The translations under genes and the position numbers were made by a program. The notes beneath the pieces are model-generated. The model searched no databases. It saw only the letters and a list, made by a program, of their open reading frames with translations, and was not told the origin of the DNA. From NCBI RefSeq assembly GCF_008831285.2, contig NC_045142.1, positions 1,121,001 through 1,185,000 on the forward strand: DNA of 64,000 nucleotides, in the 5' to 3' direction. The DNA comes from Nymphaea colorata. Taxonomy: Eukaryota; Streptophyta; Magnoliopsida; Nymphaeales; Nymphaeaceae. Each line of letters starts with the position of its first letter. Positions within the stretch are counted from its first letter, which is position 1. Below, in pieces: positions 21,720 through 36,289 of the stretch.

Positions 21720-24700
21720 AGGTCTGACGATTGTGAACTGTTAGTCATTTGAGAAACAGGTTGTGGCAGTAACCAAACGCTACTTTTGAGCCGAACGGTT
21801 GGCTGCTGTGTTAGAAGACTCCTCCCCACATGTTCCAAACCGCTTTTTAGGACCGCCCATGAACTTCTCTTCATCGATGGTTGAAATTGTTCAGCAAAAA
21901 TGGCGAGCCTTGTCCAAATACGGATATGTCTATATTTAGATCTCGTAGAAATTTCGGTGGCAGAGTCAGAAAGTTCAAGTCTTCCAATTAAAATTGCTTT
22001 CTGCTCAAATTTAAGGCAAAAATTATTATGTCTTTTTAATTATCGAGGGAAGTGATTTTTTTTTTTGGTGATATTGTACACTAGATATAATATCCATCAA
22101 ATCACCACATCTTGCTAAAAGCTAGTAGCGTCTTGGAAAAATATTATATTTATCTTTTGTAGTCCTAATACCATGCTTTTATATTGTAAAATGTATTATT
22201 ATCAATATTTCTTTAATAAAAAAATAGAATATCAATGGATTCATCCATGCGAAGATTTTTCATAGACCAATAATTTTTTAAAAAATCAAAATTTCTCCGA
22301 ATTTAAAACAATAATTATGCCCTCTTGACAATAATAAAACAAAAAAAGGTAAATTTTATTTTGTTCCAACATTTAATGACAACTTAATAACATATAGAGT
22401 AAGAAAATACTTTCTGTATTTTCGGCAAAGGTAAAAAAAATTGACAAAAAATACCATAAGCTTGTATTTATCTATTACTAAAGCTAGTCTTCTCATATGT
22501 AAAAGAATCTCGATAAATTGGTCTTGTGAGGAGTTTTAAATTTAAAAGTGCATCAAAAAAGAAAACTACTATGCTACATCCGATGCTACCATTTAGTCAC
22601 AAATAAAATATTTTTTTTTGTACAAAAAAAAAACAAAATGACATATATGTATATATATATTTATGTGTTTACATAACGATAAATTTAACTTGAGAGAGTC
22701 TATTCTTTATTTTGTCGTGGTAAACGCAAAAGTTAGAATCTAAAAGGATGTTCTCTTAGCTTTAAGAGAGGCAAAAAATTGTAAACTGAAAGGAGGCGAA
22801 CGTAATTCATTGATCCAACTTATTGTAGAACAAAACTTGCAGCTTACATTTTTCAGTTCTTTGGGTTAACAGAATCTTATTTTAGGCCTTTAAATATAGA
22901 AATGTAGGAACGGATTAAGCACCTACTACCATGAAAACTAAGAGGTGCATTGGATATTATGTTCTTTCACCTGCGATGGTAAAAAGACTCAATTACCTTG
23001 ACACAAATTGCAAATGTCAAGTGATTGAGCGAATGTTATTAGGTGATATTCAATACTTCAACCTTGAAACATAAAACTAATTTCAAATTACAAGAAAAAG
23101 GTAGGCTTCAAAGTAGAAATTTTCTTAAACAATTCACAACAAACTTGGTTTTACATCTTAGTAAAGTTTTCATTTATGGGTTTACCTTTTACTCATGATT
23201 TAAAAAACGGCACTACACTTTTAATGCGAGCCATGCTTTCCATGAAAGCTGTCAAATAAGAGACTGAAGTAATTTTCCTTTTATTTGAAAAAATAGAAAA
23301 CATTTTCTTTGCCTTCTCTTTTCACTGTTACTCTCTATTGTGAGCCCACATTCTTATTGTTTTACCAAGCATTTTTAGTTTTTGCTTTTAGGGGAACAAA
23401 ATTTCCTTATTTTAAAGCTTTTACGAAAAATGTAGTGCTTTTAAAAAAAAAATCACAAAAATGATCTCTTTTCTAAAAATAAAAAAAAAAATTCCCTAAC
23501 GTTTACGTCACCATTCTTTGCCACTCCAAGGCTGCACTCGTTAAGTGGCGTCAAGGTGCCTCTCGTGTATCTCCTCGACAACGTTTTTTTTCTTCTACCC
23601 TTTTTTATTGAATGGTGAGTTGGAAGTATTCAAATGAACTAAACATGGAAAAACAAAATTCATTGGTATTCATCTTCCTGTTTAACTTTCTTCACATGGA
23701 CGGACGAAACGTGAACGGACGGCTAACACTTAGCATAGAGTGAAAATTTTCTACCAAGTGTTTAACAATTTCACTTTTGACTAATGGATTCACTTTAAAT
23801 ATTCAAGGTTAAACTAATGAAAATGTGATTTAGAATACCGGGGCAAAAACGAGGTCGTATTTTGAATAATATTTAAAATTTGTACTTTTTCTTTGTTGTT
23901 GCCAAAACTTCAACTGTATTTTCAAATACTTCCCATGAAAACAAGAAAAAAGAAATAAAAGAAAAGAATCTCAATATATGACCATTTGGCTGCTCTTGTG
24001 GACAGAGAGTTTGCACCAAGATATGGGCCTTAAATTGTCTTGTGCACAGCATTCCCCTAGAATGGCTGCCTTACGACATGAACAAAATGTGTAAAGGTCC
24101 GCCGGCTGGGTTTCCTCTGTCCCCATGATTTTTTCTAATTTGATGACCAGGAAACTTTCAGAAGGAACAAGATTTACCATGTTCTTTGGCCGGCTACATT
24201 TGATTTATAGAACCTGTATATAGTAGAGCAGGCCTTTGATAGTCATGGTTCAAATAAGAATGAGGGCCACCCCTTGCGCAAGTCAGAGCCGCGTGCAACC
24301 TGGGGCGGATTTATACTCTGCTCCCAAGAAGGTGCAGGCCTCGGTTTTCTTTCTGACTCGTTCAAAATGAAAAAGTCACTTCTTTGGTCTTCTAACCATG
24401 ACAGGCTCTCACCGCTAGAAACAAAAAATCCTCTGCATTTACCAATAATTTATTTTTTATTTTCAAATCGTTCTATATGTTGAAAATGTTGGCTTACAGC
24501 AGTCCCATACTCCGATTTGGTATGCACAGAATATCGCAGCACCTAATACAGCATCACATTGGCGCAAAGTTATGCTAGTTTCTTTGACGTACAGTGAACG
24601 CAAAGTTATGCCAGGTTTCTTGAGGTTCAATGTTCATGTCTAGACACCGAAGGAGATTACTTGCTGAGGCAATAAGTAAACAATAAAACAATCATATAAA

Positions 24701-24956
24701 GATGCAAAAGAATTGCTATCTTACATAAGCTAAAAATGGAACCGTTTTCAGCTACTATCCAGTAAAAATATACATCTAAAACTGGTTTACCCCATTATAA
24801 GAAATGGAATCAAATCATGATGGCAGAGAAGAAAGCACGCATGCACCTGCTGTACGTCAGCACATGGTGCATATCTGTCTTCATTGCAGAATGAAGGTCT
24901 TCTTCAATTGCCGCCAGTCTGAAAAACCCCAACCTTTCTCCTCAATGGCAGTCCTA
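21720..24956. other. AT-rich intergenic spacer
   Basis: No gene, tRNA or complete element is recognised. Several A/T homopolymer runs and a short ATATATGTATATATATAT stretch near 22640 are present. The part nearest 24957 should hold the 3' UTR of the rhomboid gene. Confidence 0.5.
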
Positions 24957-27900
24957 TCAACTACATAGCTGAGAGCAAAGAGATGTTATCTGAGTTTGTG
25001 TCGCATTTGCCAAAGAATAAGAATTCATTCTCCCATTGTTCAAGCACGTCAAGCTCAACTGACTATCTGACTGTAAGGACTGCAAAAAATTTAATGCTCT
25101 GTTCAATACCATGTCACTAGGTCACATAATGAAATAAGATAGCATGTCCAAGGGTTACACCAACTTACCGAGCAAGTAATGTTTTGAGCTTTGCAGCTCC
25201 ATCTGGAAGTAGGCACGCAGCTTAAGTATTGGCACCAGGAACAGTGATCATTTCCATTCACACCACGAAAAAGCATAGCCAAACCGACAGAATACCTGTT
25301 AAATGTAAATAGATATTAGTCCCCTCTTGAGAAGAAAATTGAATAATGTTGAACGAGAATACTAGCAGGAAAAATCCACTAGGAGTTGGCACAAACCAAA
25401 AATTGGATGCCACATCATGGAAGCAGCATATATGCAGAAACGTGGGGCCAACTAACCATTTAGTCAACAAATGAGCAAAATGTAAAAAAACTTGGCAGGA
25501 GCAAACAACCATGTCAGTGCCAAAGCCCACCATGTAAGAGTTACATGGACTTTTCACTCATCAAGGATGCCACATACCCGTAGATGGGTAAATACAAGTA
25601 GTATTGAATCAGATGCTTCGCTACTCCAAAGCCAGCACTATGGCCTTTTAAGACACTTCTTTAGCTGAGATTTCAATTCATCAGATTAAATTTCATATGA
25701 TGATTGAATTTCCAATTTGTATAGAACCATACAAAAAGCAAAGTAATCAGATTATGTGATAAAATACAAGGAAAATACTGCAACCTAAGTTCAGTGAAAG
25801 CATTGCAAAGACACATAGAATAAAAAAGAAGCGTGTTCAGATTGTTAACCTTTCTATGGAGGAAAACTGATCTAATATCGAGTAAAATGAAAATAGAAAG
25901 GACTTTTCACAACATGAGAAGCAATTGTGTTGCTTACCCGATAATTAAGAGGAGAGACGAAACTATCAATAGTATGTATTGATAGGCCTTGTGTTTTGAC
26001 TTGACGGATGGCCTATTATATCCACGAGGTACATGTCTTCGGCTTACCCATCCATATTGAGGCTTAACCAGAAACACAAATCCAAGAAGAAATCCGGAAA
26101 TAAAACCTCCAATATGAGCAAAGTTGTCAACATGAGGAAGGATACCCACTGCTAGATTGATTGCAATGATAAACACGAGAGTCAACAAAGCTGCAAACTG
26201 AAATGCAAACAGTCAAAAGGGGGTCAGATAGCTACCCTAACGTGTAACATGTGCATTGGCAAACACACACATGAATTCAGGGAGTAAAGGATACCTTATT
26301 TGCATAGATTGTCCAATTTGTGATAAGCTCAGAAAGCATAGCTCCTAGTAGACCAAAAAGTGCCCCTGAGGCACCTACGGAAATGCTTGATTGGATGAAG
26401 AGGGCAGACAAAAGGCTCCCACCAAATCCAGCAAAAATATATAAAATGCCAATTTTCACTGTGAAAGATAAAAAGCTTCAGACAAAACCACTGACAAAAG
26501 AGTAGAGACACAAAATGAAACATGCAGTCCCATTTAACTATTTTGAACTTCAAAACAGCATGTTTTTTTTTTCCCGAATATGAAAGTACATCCTTGAACA
26601 TTTAACAGCCAATGCATGATACAAATTTTCCCACTAATGTAACCGCACAAAAAGGACATATCACAAACAACAGTAACATATTATACCAAAAAATTAATCA
26701 CATCTTTAAACCAAAATCATGAGATACAAAGGCCATATCCTAAAATCAGAACAAAGATATGATAAATTCCTCATTCATCAAGTAAATCTCTTCTCCCCTG
26801 TAAGTTACATGTGTAACATTCAAGAGGGAAAACTCAGACTTACTCAATCTTGAAAACGAAGCAACTCTAAACTCTGGAGTCCATTTTTCTTTCTCCATAA
26901 AATTAGTTCTACAAAAATTACATGGAAGGCAACAGCATAAAGCCATAAACCCCAAATTGCCATCACAATCTAAAATCTCAAGTGGATTAAGAAAGCCCAA
27001 AGGTTTTACTTTGAATGCACAAAAAATGATTTCAGCTATGTCACATGTGCGGCAAGCGTGTGTATGCTCACACACACACATAAATATAATACAAAATCTA
27101 TATAAATAAAATACAAAATCGTCCCCAAACAAGACAAAGTTATCAATTAACAAATAACAAAATTACCGACCAAAAGTTACATCCTAAATGGCAAACTGTA
27201 GCATTCTGTCAATATACAGATAAGAAAACTTGTTTACCGATTAACAAAACTTATAAACAACACAGCATATAAAGTTATAAACAGCAAACATATCCAGTAT
27301 TAAACTGCAGAAGTATGTAGTTAAATACTAAAAACAGTTTAATAAATGCAGTAAAACAGTAAAAAGATGAAAATGTTCTAAAAAAACATCATCTTAAAAA
27401 AGAAACTGAAACAAGGAAAAAATATGTACCAAATGTAGTCTGACGGTACCCGACTCGTTGGTTGATGCAAGCTAGGTGTGCATAAAAAAATGGACCTAGT
27501 ACGGGTGACTAGGATTTCAGGATGCTTTTGTCTAGCTATTCATTAAAAGAATATCATACTTCATTATCTCCAGATGAACCAGACCTATTAGTAGAAACAA
27601 TATTAATTTCTAGCTTTTCCGTTTCCCAGAAATCATGCCATTGCCATAGGTAGTCCTAACTTTACATAATACTAGATTATTACATTCAGTTCTTACTGAC
27701 AAATTTACATGTAGGTTACACATACACAACAGGTAATGTAAAAACAAATGATAATAAAATGCAACTGCACCAAAATATCAGATCAATTTCCCTAAAGCTG
27801 ATAATACATAATAAAGATATAAGACATACCAAAACCAAATTCTTGCTCAAGTCGTATTCCAATGAAGAGAAGACTTAGCATATTTGCAAGTATATGGAAA

Positions 27901-30159
27901 ACTCCAGCATGCAACCAAATACAGGTTATGAGACGCCACCCCTGATGTCCCTGCACCACCTTGCTGACCACAAGAGCTCCCATTTTATCGAGACTGCATG
28001 AGAGGCTAACGTTTAGACAGGTAACATCATATTTGCCAAATATAAATGCACATATGTTAAAGCACGAACTGTCAAAGGCAAAGGTCTGCCAGTATTAAGA
28101 ACTAATATCTCAATTTCCTAAACTTTAAAACAATGAATGTGATATATTTTGTTGAGACTGCAGAAGCAGACCAAGCTAAATTTCAGTGTAATATAAACAT
28201 CCATATTTTAAAGTAAAAAACAATCAAAAGACGGACATCAATTAATTCTAAGATTATCATCTCAGCATGCTAACAACTTAAAATGATTGATATGAAAAAT
28301 ATTATTCTCCAATTTATGTACCAATATTAAAATGAGCAGCGAAAAGACCATCAAATTACTCAAAGAACTAGTAGAAATTCAACTCCTTGCGTACTCTATG
28401 AGAAAAGCATATATAAATCACAGAGGGCAAGAGACTCAGCTAAACAAAGCAAACAGCCTAACGGATCTAGACAATTCATCCAATTCCAGGTGCGCCTTTT
28501 TCTCATTCATTACAATAACAATGAAGTACTAGGTGGTAGACAGGCAAGCTAGCCAACTGAGTGATTCGCCTTTGTCCAGGTTTTTCACATATAGTTTTTT
28601 AAATAAACACTGCCAATCTTTAAAACAAAATGATGGACTGAACAAAGAAACTTTACCAAGACAAAATCCAATAAAAAACCAACATTAAGGCCCCATGTAC
28701 ATGATATTTGATACTGCATATGGTGACAAACTGACAATCAAATTGTAAATGTAAATGCTTTCTTGAGAGTGTAGAAAAAATTTATCTGTGATTCTACGTG
28801 ATAAAATTTAACTTATCACATTTTGATATTTGTTCTCCTAAATTTTCTGTAAATGTCACTGTTAAAATATTTTCCACAATTCGCTTTTTGATATGTTCAT
28901 CAAGAGAATGCAAGAAAAATCAAAATGCTGAAACGTCGTGACAAATAAACCACAGGCATTTGCTGCTTTAAACTTTCACACCATAGTAACGAGATAGCAA
29001 CTATAAACATTAGTTGATCAATAGTAAGTAGCCAAAAGATCTATCGACCACACAAGGCCCAACAGGCAACTTACCACAACAACTGGCTCAACTAGAAAAT
29101 AGAGCTGAAATGATCCTAAGCTAAATAATTTGGTCAACAGCCTAATATGCCCTGGACACTAGTGCAAGTTTGTGTGTGTGAAGTATACAATTGAACCTGC
29201 CATAATATCTTAAAAGTGATTTGATAGAAAATGTACATTAAGTCAATCACTTGGCGGATTTCAAATATATTATTTTAAACATCGAAAAATTCATTCCTCA
29301 GAGAACACTTTTGGCAGTAGAAATATCATTATTTTTCATTAAATAACTTGAAGTAAAAAGATATGTTATACTAAATCAGTAGACATAAACATGTTTGCAT
29401 GTGAATCTTTTGTTTAAAATTTTTCTTCACATGAATTTAGGTGGTCTGGTTTGTCCCTGTGTGTGCACATGCTTATGCAGAACGGGATGTGCTAATTGCA
29501 GAGTAGTATCAATTCTAAGCCTTTTATGATAGCAGATAAACCAACCTTGGGGTGGGAGACCTGCTGCTGGTTTACCCTGTTGATAACTATGCATGACTCG
29601 CCAACATTAACTAAATGCATGCGTGTTTGACTGTTTGCACGCACATGCGAGAAAGCACAAGAACACCCCGTGAAAATTTCAAATAGGAAAACTAGGAAAT
29701 TAAAATACTGCGATTTGCAAAATCACAAAATCCACAAGCATTCGCAAGACAAGCAAAGGGGGCACAAATTCATCAAGACAACAATGTTAACAAGAGATAA
29801 AATGGAAAAAGAAGTCAGCAAAATGAAGAACACAATGCAGAGGACAGGAGAGGTATGTACGTCATGGAAGAAGGTCCAAGTAATGGGTTCTCCTTCATTG
29901 GCTGAAACGCGAATCTGCCCAAGAACCCAACAACACAGTTCCCGGTCTTCTTCGGGCAGTTATTAACGTACATGGTGATCACAAAGACGGCGACATTGGC
30001 AAGCACGAACACGGGAATGAGCCAAGGGAACCAACTCCGGGGAGGCTGAGGATCAATAACGGCATACACTCCCGTGTTGCCCTCGACCGGATGAACCACG
30101 TTCCCGCCTCGATGCGGGGTCGCCTTTCCCTCGATATCGAACGGTCCTTCGTTCCCCAT
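24957..30159 (-). CDS. Rhomboid-like intramembrane serine protease, plant RBL type
   Basis: Six exons (minus): 30159-29861, 27993-27830, 26458-26295, 26197-25938, 25295-25169, 25079-24957; 1137 nt, 378 aa. The cytosolic N-terminus carries [20 protein letters not shown] (first membrane segment). The rhomboid core has the WR-type motif [20 protein letters not shown], the serine motif GASGALFG with catalytic Ser at about residue 185, and the catalytic His in NFAHIGGF at about residue 237. After the last membrane segment comes the plant-specific cysteine-rich tail ([38 protein letters not shown]), about ten Cys, probably disulfide-bonded in the lumen. The acceptor for exon 6 was chosen as TTGCAG before TCCTTACAG because it restores the family spacing between cysteines. 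Both catalytic residues are intact, so activity is expected in the Golgi or secretory membranes. Exact RBL number not assigned. Confidence 0.94.
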
Positions 30160-32195
30160 TCACACGACACAAGACCCTCGAATCCCCTCCCCCAAAAAGG
30201 AAAAATCAAATGGACAACCAGTCCGATTGACAAAGAACTAAGATTGCGATCACGAACTGCACAGACTCGCGAACTCCAACGAGGAAATAATTCTGACGAA
30301 GGGAACCATAAACAGAGAGAAAACACCAGCACGAAGGAAAAGAGTCGAACGACAGAAAAGTATCAGCGAAGAAAAACGCAAAAGGAACGCATAAAATTCC
30401 ACTGGAGCAAATGAACCAGGGCAGCGAAATCGATCACAACAAATTGTGATATATTACGAAAGAATCAACACGAAAAAGAAGAAGAATCCCCTGGGAAAAG
30501 AATCAAGACCCGGACATTTCAATCGATTACCAGAAAATAGAAACCAGACCGATGAATCAAGTCCAAGAGCAAAAAAGAACAATAATAATAAGGTTTCAAA
30601 CCAAAATCTGAGCGCGAGACAAAGGGAAAGAGGGAGAGATTTCGAATGAAATAGGAGAAGGCAAATGTAGAAGTTCCAGAGAAGGAAATGGTCGGGAAAG
30701 GGAAGAATCAGGAGTAGGTGGGGAGGGAGGTCGAAGAAGGAGCTGGAGGAAGGGAAGCGTGAAAGCGAAGCGTCTGGGATTCGAAGCAGAGTTCGTCCAC
30801 CAAACTTTCTCTCTCTCTCTCCCCCTCTCTCTTGGCTTCCCCTCTTTGTACTTCTCGCTTCGGAGAGGACGAACCAGGTGGGGCATTTCCGCGTTATTTT
30901 ACCTTCGGGTTATTTTATCGGGGATACGGCGCGGGTGAAAAAGGGGGAGTTTTTTAATCTCTTTTTAACAATTTTTTACCGCGGGTCGGTGAAGGTAAAT
31001 CTTCCGCGTGGTAGTTAAGATGGGCAGTGACGTGGCGTAACGGATCAACCAGCCCCGCCCTTTTTCCAATTTTAAAAATCATTGAATTTGCAGCTTTGAT
31101 CCCAATGGATTCCCTTAATCACAAGTGAGTCCCACATCTTTTTTGAACTTTTACTATTTGGACGTCAAACTTTTGTTGTCTTAGGGGTCAGTTGTTCATG
31201 ACTTTATGCTTTAAACCAGCATGACAGTTATTTAAAATATTTTATTATAGAAAAAAACCATATATTGATTTTTTTTTAATACTGTTGAGTACAAAAACAC
31301 TTCCAATCTGTGTATCTTCTACTTTAACACAAGCGATGGAATCCAAACAAGATTAAAAAAAGTTAAAGTAAATTTTAAAAGAGTTTTCTACTTTTTGGGT
31401 AGGTGTGGAACGCAAGTACTAAAATACGAAAGTTGTAAGTGGAAATATAAAAAATTTATCGGGCTAAGTGCAAGTTGGCCTTTTTCCTGGTCGCAGTCAG
31501 TAGTTAGAAGTGGTTGATCAGACGACCAAAGTAGATCCCATCTGAACCGTCCTATTCAGCGATGGACGGCCAGCAATGTTCATTCGTTCCAGTGTGTAAC
31601 CGCGTCGCGAAACTTAGAACGTGGATCGAGTTGTTGAGATTTAGAAAGCTTCAAAGTTTGTGCATCATGGCTTATACCACATTATTTTATTAAATATTAC
31701 TTTTTAATAATTTAAAAACCCCAAAAGCAGATACATATTTCTAATTAAATTATATGGTGGTAGTGCCGGAGAAGTGGAACTACCCTATTTTTATTTCTTA
31801 TAGTTTATGACCATTCATTTGGAACGTCATGCATGTCACGTTTACCATCCAAACTAATGCATGTCACGTTTACCATCCAAATTAATAGTATATATGAGAA
31901 TAAAAAAAAAACTTGATCGTCACCATTTACTTTTAATTTAAAAAATAATAAATAATTTTTTTCCAATTTTTTTTATTAAAATTAAAGTATAATGAAATAT
32001 TAATTTAGAGTTGGGCAGGAACCGAGCTCTCTCAAATAAACGGCAAAAATAATCTCGGATCATTACAGACGCGAGGTATGCCGCCTTATTGGACCTGAAT
32101 AAAAAAGGTATTATATTTGCTGCAGGATACGATTCCTTGAATGACGTCCGTTTTCGTAAGAAAGCGTGGGTCGGAAATAATTGCAATAGGTCAAA
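30160..32195. other. Rhomboid 5' region and intergenic spacer
   Basis: 30160-30890 is the likely leader and promoter of the rhomboid gene, with a CT run at 30808-30832 (GA in transcript sense). Beyond it the sequence is AT-rich without recognised genes. A 28-bp tandem repeat (ATGCATGTCACGTTTACCAT) occurs at 31829-31856 and 31857-31884. Confidence 0.5.
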
Positions 32196-32325
32196 CCAGC
32201 AAGTTTTAAATTCTTGACATTTAGATATATAATAAGTACCAGCAAGTGATAAATTCTATACGTTCGGATATATAATAACTATCAGCAAGTAATAAATTGT
32301 ACACTTTTGGATTACAATAGCTACA
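32196..32325. repeat. Three degenerate 43-bp tandem repeats
   Basis: CAGCAAGT followed by an ATAAATT-like segment and GGATATATAATAACTA-like words recurs at 32196, 32239 and 32282. The third copy is the most diverged. Confidence 0.75.
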
Positions 32326-32715
32326 TTGGTTGGCGTGTCATTGTCGTGTGCCTTTACTTCATTTGGAAAAAGTCATATATATATATATATCAACCAGCTA
32401 TATCTATGAATGGATTGTTATTCTTTTATTTTATGTTGTTAAAAACCATCGTAAAAGATAAATTTGTGGTGGCGAATTGTTTGGTCATGATTTTTAACAA
32501 CAAAATACACTTTTTTGCATCGGCTTTTAATGATAAAAAATAAAAAAAATAATCATATGGCTATAGAGGTGATCAACTTATCTTAAGTTTTATATATATA
32601 TATATATAATTTGAAATCCTCCAACATTGAGTTTTATTTAATCAAAGTTGGCAGATGCAATGCACTGAGTAAATGTAATTAAGCACACCACTTGATGAAG
32701 GATGAGGGTGGCGTC

Positions 32716-33115
32716 TAGGGATATCAATATATCTGATCCATTTGATCCAAAAAAATTGGATATAGAAAAAAATTTAATATCCAATTAAGAAGTCAGATTG
32801 GATTTGGATTTAGTAAATGGCATCTGATGGGATTCGGATTCAGGTTTGGATATACATAAATATCTGATCAGATTCGGATCAGATTCATTTTTTGACAAAT
32901 ATCTTGTATGTAATGCTATTAAATTTTAAAATGGGCAAAATCCAGTTCAAAATTTGGATTCAGATTCGGATATAAATATAAAATTTGGATTTAGATTGGA
33001 TTCGGATTGTAAAATCGAATTTTGAATTCAGATGTGACTTTTCTTTATTCAAATTCAAATCGCAATATGTGAATATCCAAAAAAAACGGATATGATTAAG
33101 AATATATCACATTTA
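32716..33115. mobile_element. hAT-like MITE, copy A (right end decayed)
   Basis: The left end TAGGGATATCAAT resembles the hAT-type terminus TAGGGATGTCAA. The body shares with copy B (35157-35559) ordered blocks such as CATCTGAT, GATCAGATT, ACAAATATC, AATGCTATT, GGCAAAATCC and GTGAATATCCAAAAAAA. The expected right terminus is not visible, so this copy is truncated or degraded at that end. No coding capacity. Confidence 0.7.
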
Positions 33116-35156
33116 CTCTTCATCTTTTTTGTATCAATGCCTCTGGCCATTTGAATAGAGTGGCAAATTTTTGTATATATATATATATAAACTAGTTTTG
33201 AGAATACATCAAAATTCTTGTATTTTTTATGACTTTATATTTTTTTATTTATTCTTCTTGATATTGGTCTATTCATAACCGATTTAACTCAATGGTTGAA
33301 TTTGCCATTCACTGAAATGGCAATCCTGCTGATTCGGTTCAAGGACTGGTTTTTAGAACGCTGTTTATTTTTCTCTACTTGCACTTTTTTGAGCTCTTTT
33401 TTCTCACGAAACTATGTACGATGTGTACACGGAAGACCTGTTTCTTGAATTATTCAGTTGAAAGCAGTTGAATTTTTATTCTTATAGTAACTTTAATCCC
33501 CCAAAAAGAGAATGAAAGGTTCTCTAGTCAATCAAGTTAGTTTATCAAGAAATGAAGCTGTTAAAAGGCACTGAATAATCATTTTTTTAAATATGTCAAA
33601 CTTCGCTTTTTCAACCTTTTTCAGCTTGAGAGCATTGCATGATTTTGAAGAGAAGTTATATTGAAAACAAGAGCATTGAGAGGTCAAGCTAAGCTCAGAT
33701 CAATACTAAGATGATGAGTGGCATTATGAGTATTTCATGAATCTTTTTAAATATGAAGATATATTTATATATTATTTGAACAAATATTTCATGAATATTT
33801 ATAATTATGCAGATTCATAAAACACCCACACAGTATTCTTCATGTCAGACGGTTCTTAAAGAGACATTTTTGTTCTAAAAAAAACCTTAGATTGTGCTTG
33901 AATGACACTCTTGTTTCTCGAAATTTTTGATTCTTTTTAATTAGTATTTTAAAACTTAGTTTATATGTATGGATGACAAGACAAAAAAAAAATTTGGAGA
34001 AAAACTTGGAGGAGGAAAACTCTCAAATTATTGATGTTATGACACAATCAAATAGATCGCCATAAACTTAGGAGAAGAGGCGGTTTTCTCTCCTTCCCCT
34101 CCTTCAAAAAATCCTCTAAAAAATGGTAAAAGTTGAATCAGCTGAATCAATATTGCATTTTTAAACACTCAGTTTTTTTTTTTTTTACTTTTTACCATTT
34201 TTTCAAGGATTTCTATTGAGTTTTTTTAATTGTTCTATTGCTCTGATTTTACAGCTTTTCCCAATCTATTATCTCAAAATATAATATCTAACAAGTTCGG
34301 GTTACAAATAATTCCAATTCAATTTGACATAGTTGATTTTGCGAATCTTTGTTGGAAAACTTTGCTTTTGTGCTCCATAATCCTCTCGCCGTTGTTCAAA
34401 CACCCCCATTTGGCCTTTGTCAATTTCTGGCAGTTTTCTACCAGCTACCAGTGGCAGAGCTAAAAAAAAATTTGTGGCTAAGGGGCACCGTAAGTTTAAA
34501 TTTCAAACTTTGAGGAGCACCCATATGTAAAAAACTGAAAAATAATGAAGATTTTATATATAAAATAAAGTAAATATTGTGGACTAGTAACCACTGACCT
34601 TTAATTTTCTATATGGAAAGGAGTTAGTGTGGTAAGGTTGGTTGTAGCTGCCAGATGAGATGGTTAGTTCATAGTGCACGCTAAGGCCCGTTTGTTTCAA
34701 TCCACATTCATCTTATTCTTCAGGGTTCAACTCTGGTCCAACTAAACGGCTTTGAAATCTCAACGACAATGAAATATATCTAACCTCTCGACATCCCCAT
34801 TTTCAAGAGAATCGTGTTTGTTTGACTGGAGAAGAAGAAGAAAAAAAAAAGTATTGTATTAGCATTTTTCCTTTTTTGTAGGGCATAGTGGACAGAGATT
34901 GACAAGGTCAAGATAAAGTTTCCCATAATTGAGTTTATGACGAAGAATAACTAGAAAAAGGAGCCCAAAAAGAAAAGTTTGTTTATAGAAACAGGGCTTC
35001 ATATTAGTTGAGAAGTCGAGCTCACATTGGTCAAATGGTGAAACCAAGTGGGAAGAGCTTCGGTTGAGCAGTTTGCTGGTAAGGAGGTATACCTATGTCA
35101 CAAAGATGGCCACCTGTTAATTGATCTCCTAGATGCTGAATATTGTTGGATGGTAG
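33116..35156. other. AT-rich intergenic sequence between MITE copies
   Basis: No gene recognised. It contains a TA dinucleotide run (about 33173-33190), poly-A and poly-T tracts and ORFs without family resemblance. Confidence 0.5.
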
Positions 35157-35559
35157 TATGGATGTCAATATATTCGACTTGAATCAGATATCCAAGGATT
35201 CGATAACAAAAAAATCAGGAATGAATATATATATATATATATATATAATTAAGAAATCGGATTGGATTCGGATTTAATAAATGACATCTGATCGGATTCG
35301 AATTTGGATATATATAAATATTCGATCAGATTTGAATCGGATCAGATTCATTTTTAGACAAATATCCTATATCTAATGCTATTGAATATTGAAAATTGGC
35401 AAAATCCGGTTCAAAATTTGGATTTGAATATAAATATAAAAATCAGATTCGGATATGACCTTTTTTTATTTCTAACTCGAATATGAATATGTGAATATCC
35501 AAAAAAACAGATATGATTAAGGATATATCCAATCCGAATCCGATCAGTTGACATTCCTA
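35157..35559. mobile_element. hAT-like MITE, copy B, both termini present
   Basis: A 403-bp element starts TATGGATGTCAAT and ends TTGACATTCCTA, imperfect inverted ends of the TAGGGATGTCAA type. The flanking 8-mers GATGGTAG and GATGGCGA match at the first five positions, compatible with a decayed 8-bp hAT target-site duplication. A TA microsatellite lies at 35226-35247. Non-autonomous. Confidence 0.75.
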
Positions 35560-36289
35560 GATGGCGATCTATCATAAAGTGTCAATAGGGAGGTGGAATT
35601 TTCTTATGCTCACCTAAAAATTGCTTTAAAATTAAAACTTTAATTTAAAAAATTGTCATGCATATTTATTTATGTCCACCAAAACTGAGAACAATGGCCA
35701 CAAGGTCCAACTTCAACGGAAGGATAAGACAAAACACAAAAGGATGTAAAACATGAACATGATATTTATGGAGAACATGATATTCTCAGGCCATGAGTCT
35801 GGAGAACATGTGATTCAAAAACACAGTGTTACTTTCTTCTTTCCCAATCTACTTAGAACGCATATTGTGAATTCAGAATCAGTTTCACTTCACTGGATTT
35901 AGATTTTGTTTCAGATTGGATCACATATCAGTAGTTCGGATCCTAAATTTATCTCAAACTGGATCCGTGCTAAATCTAGCTCTTCCCGGTACTAAATGAA
36001 TCTCCAACTGGATCACTTGAATATGAAAAGAGAATTTCTCATCCTTGCCAGGTACGTCCCGCATGCAGAAACATTATTGGTGCATGCTGACAAGAGGAAG
36101 TTGATGGCTGTCCTTTGATTCTCATATTAAAAAAACTAGAAAGAACCAAAGGCAACAAAGTCGGTGGATGGGCCTAAAAGTTCTCCCAGGGGTTTGGCAA
36201 ACAGATTGAAGATTGTCGTAGTCAACTCTTAGAATGTCAGATTGAGGCGAAAAGAGGCTGCCATGCTGCTTTGATTGATGAAAAGAATT

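Noticed and set aside
30091-30649. Plus-strand ORFs opposite the rhomboid first exon and leader
   Set aside because: Low-complexity Lys/Arg-rich frames, antisense to a supported exon and its leader.
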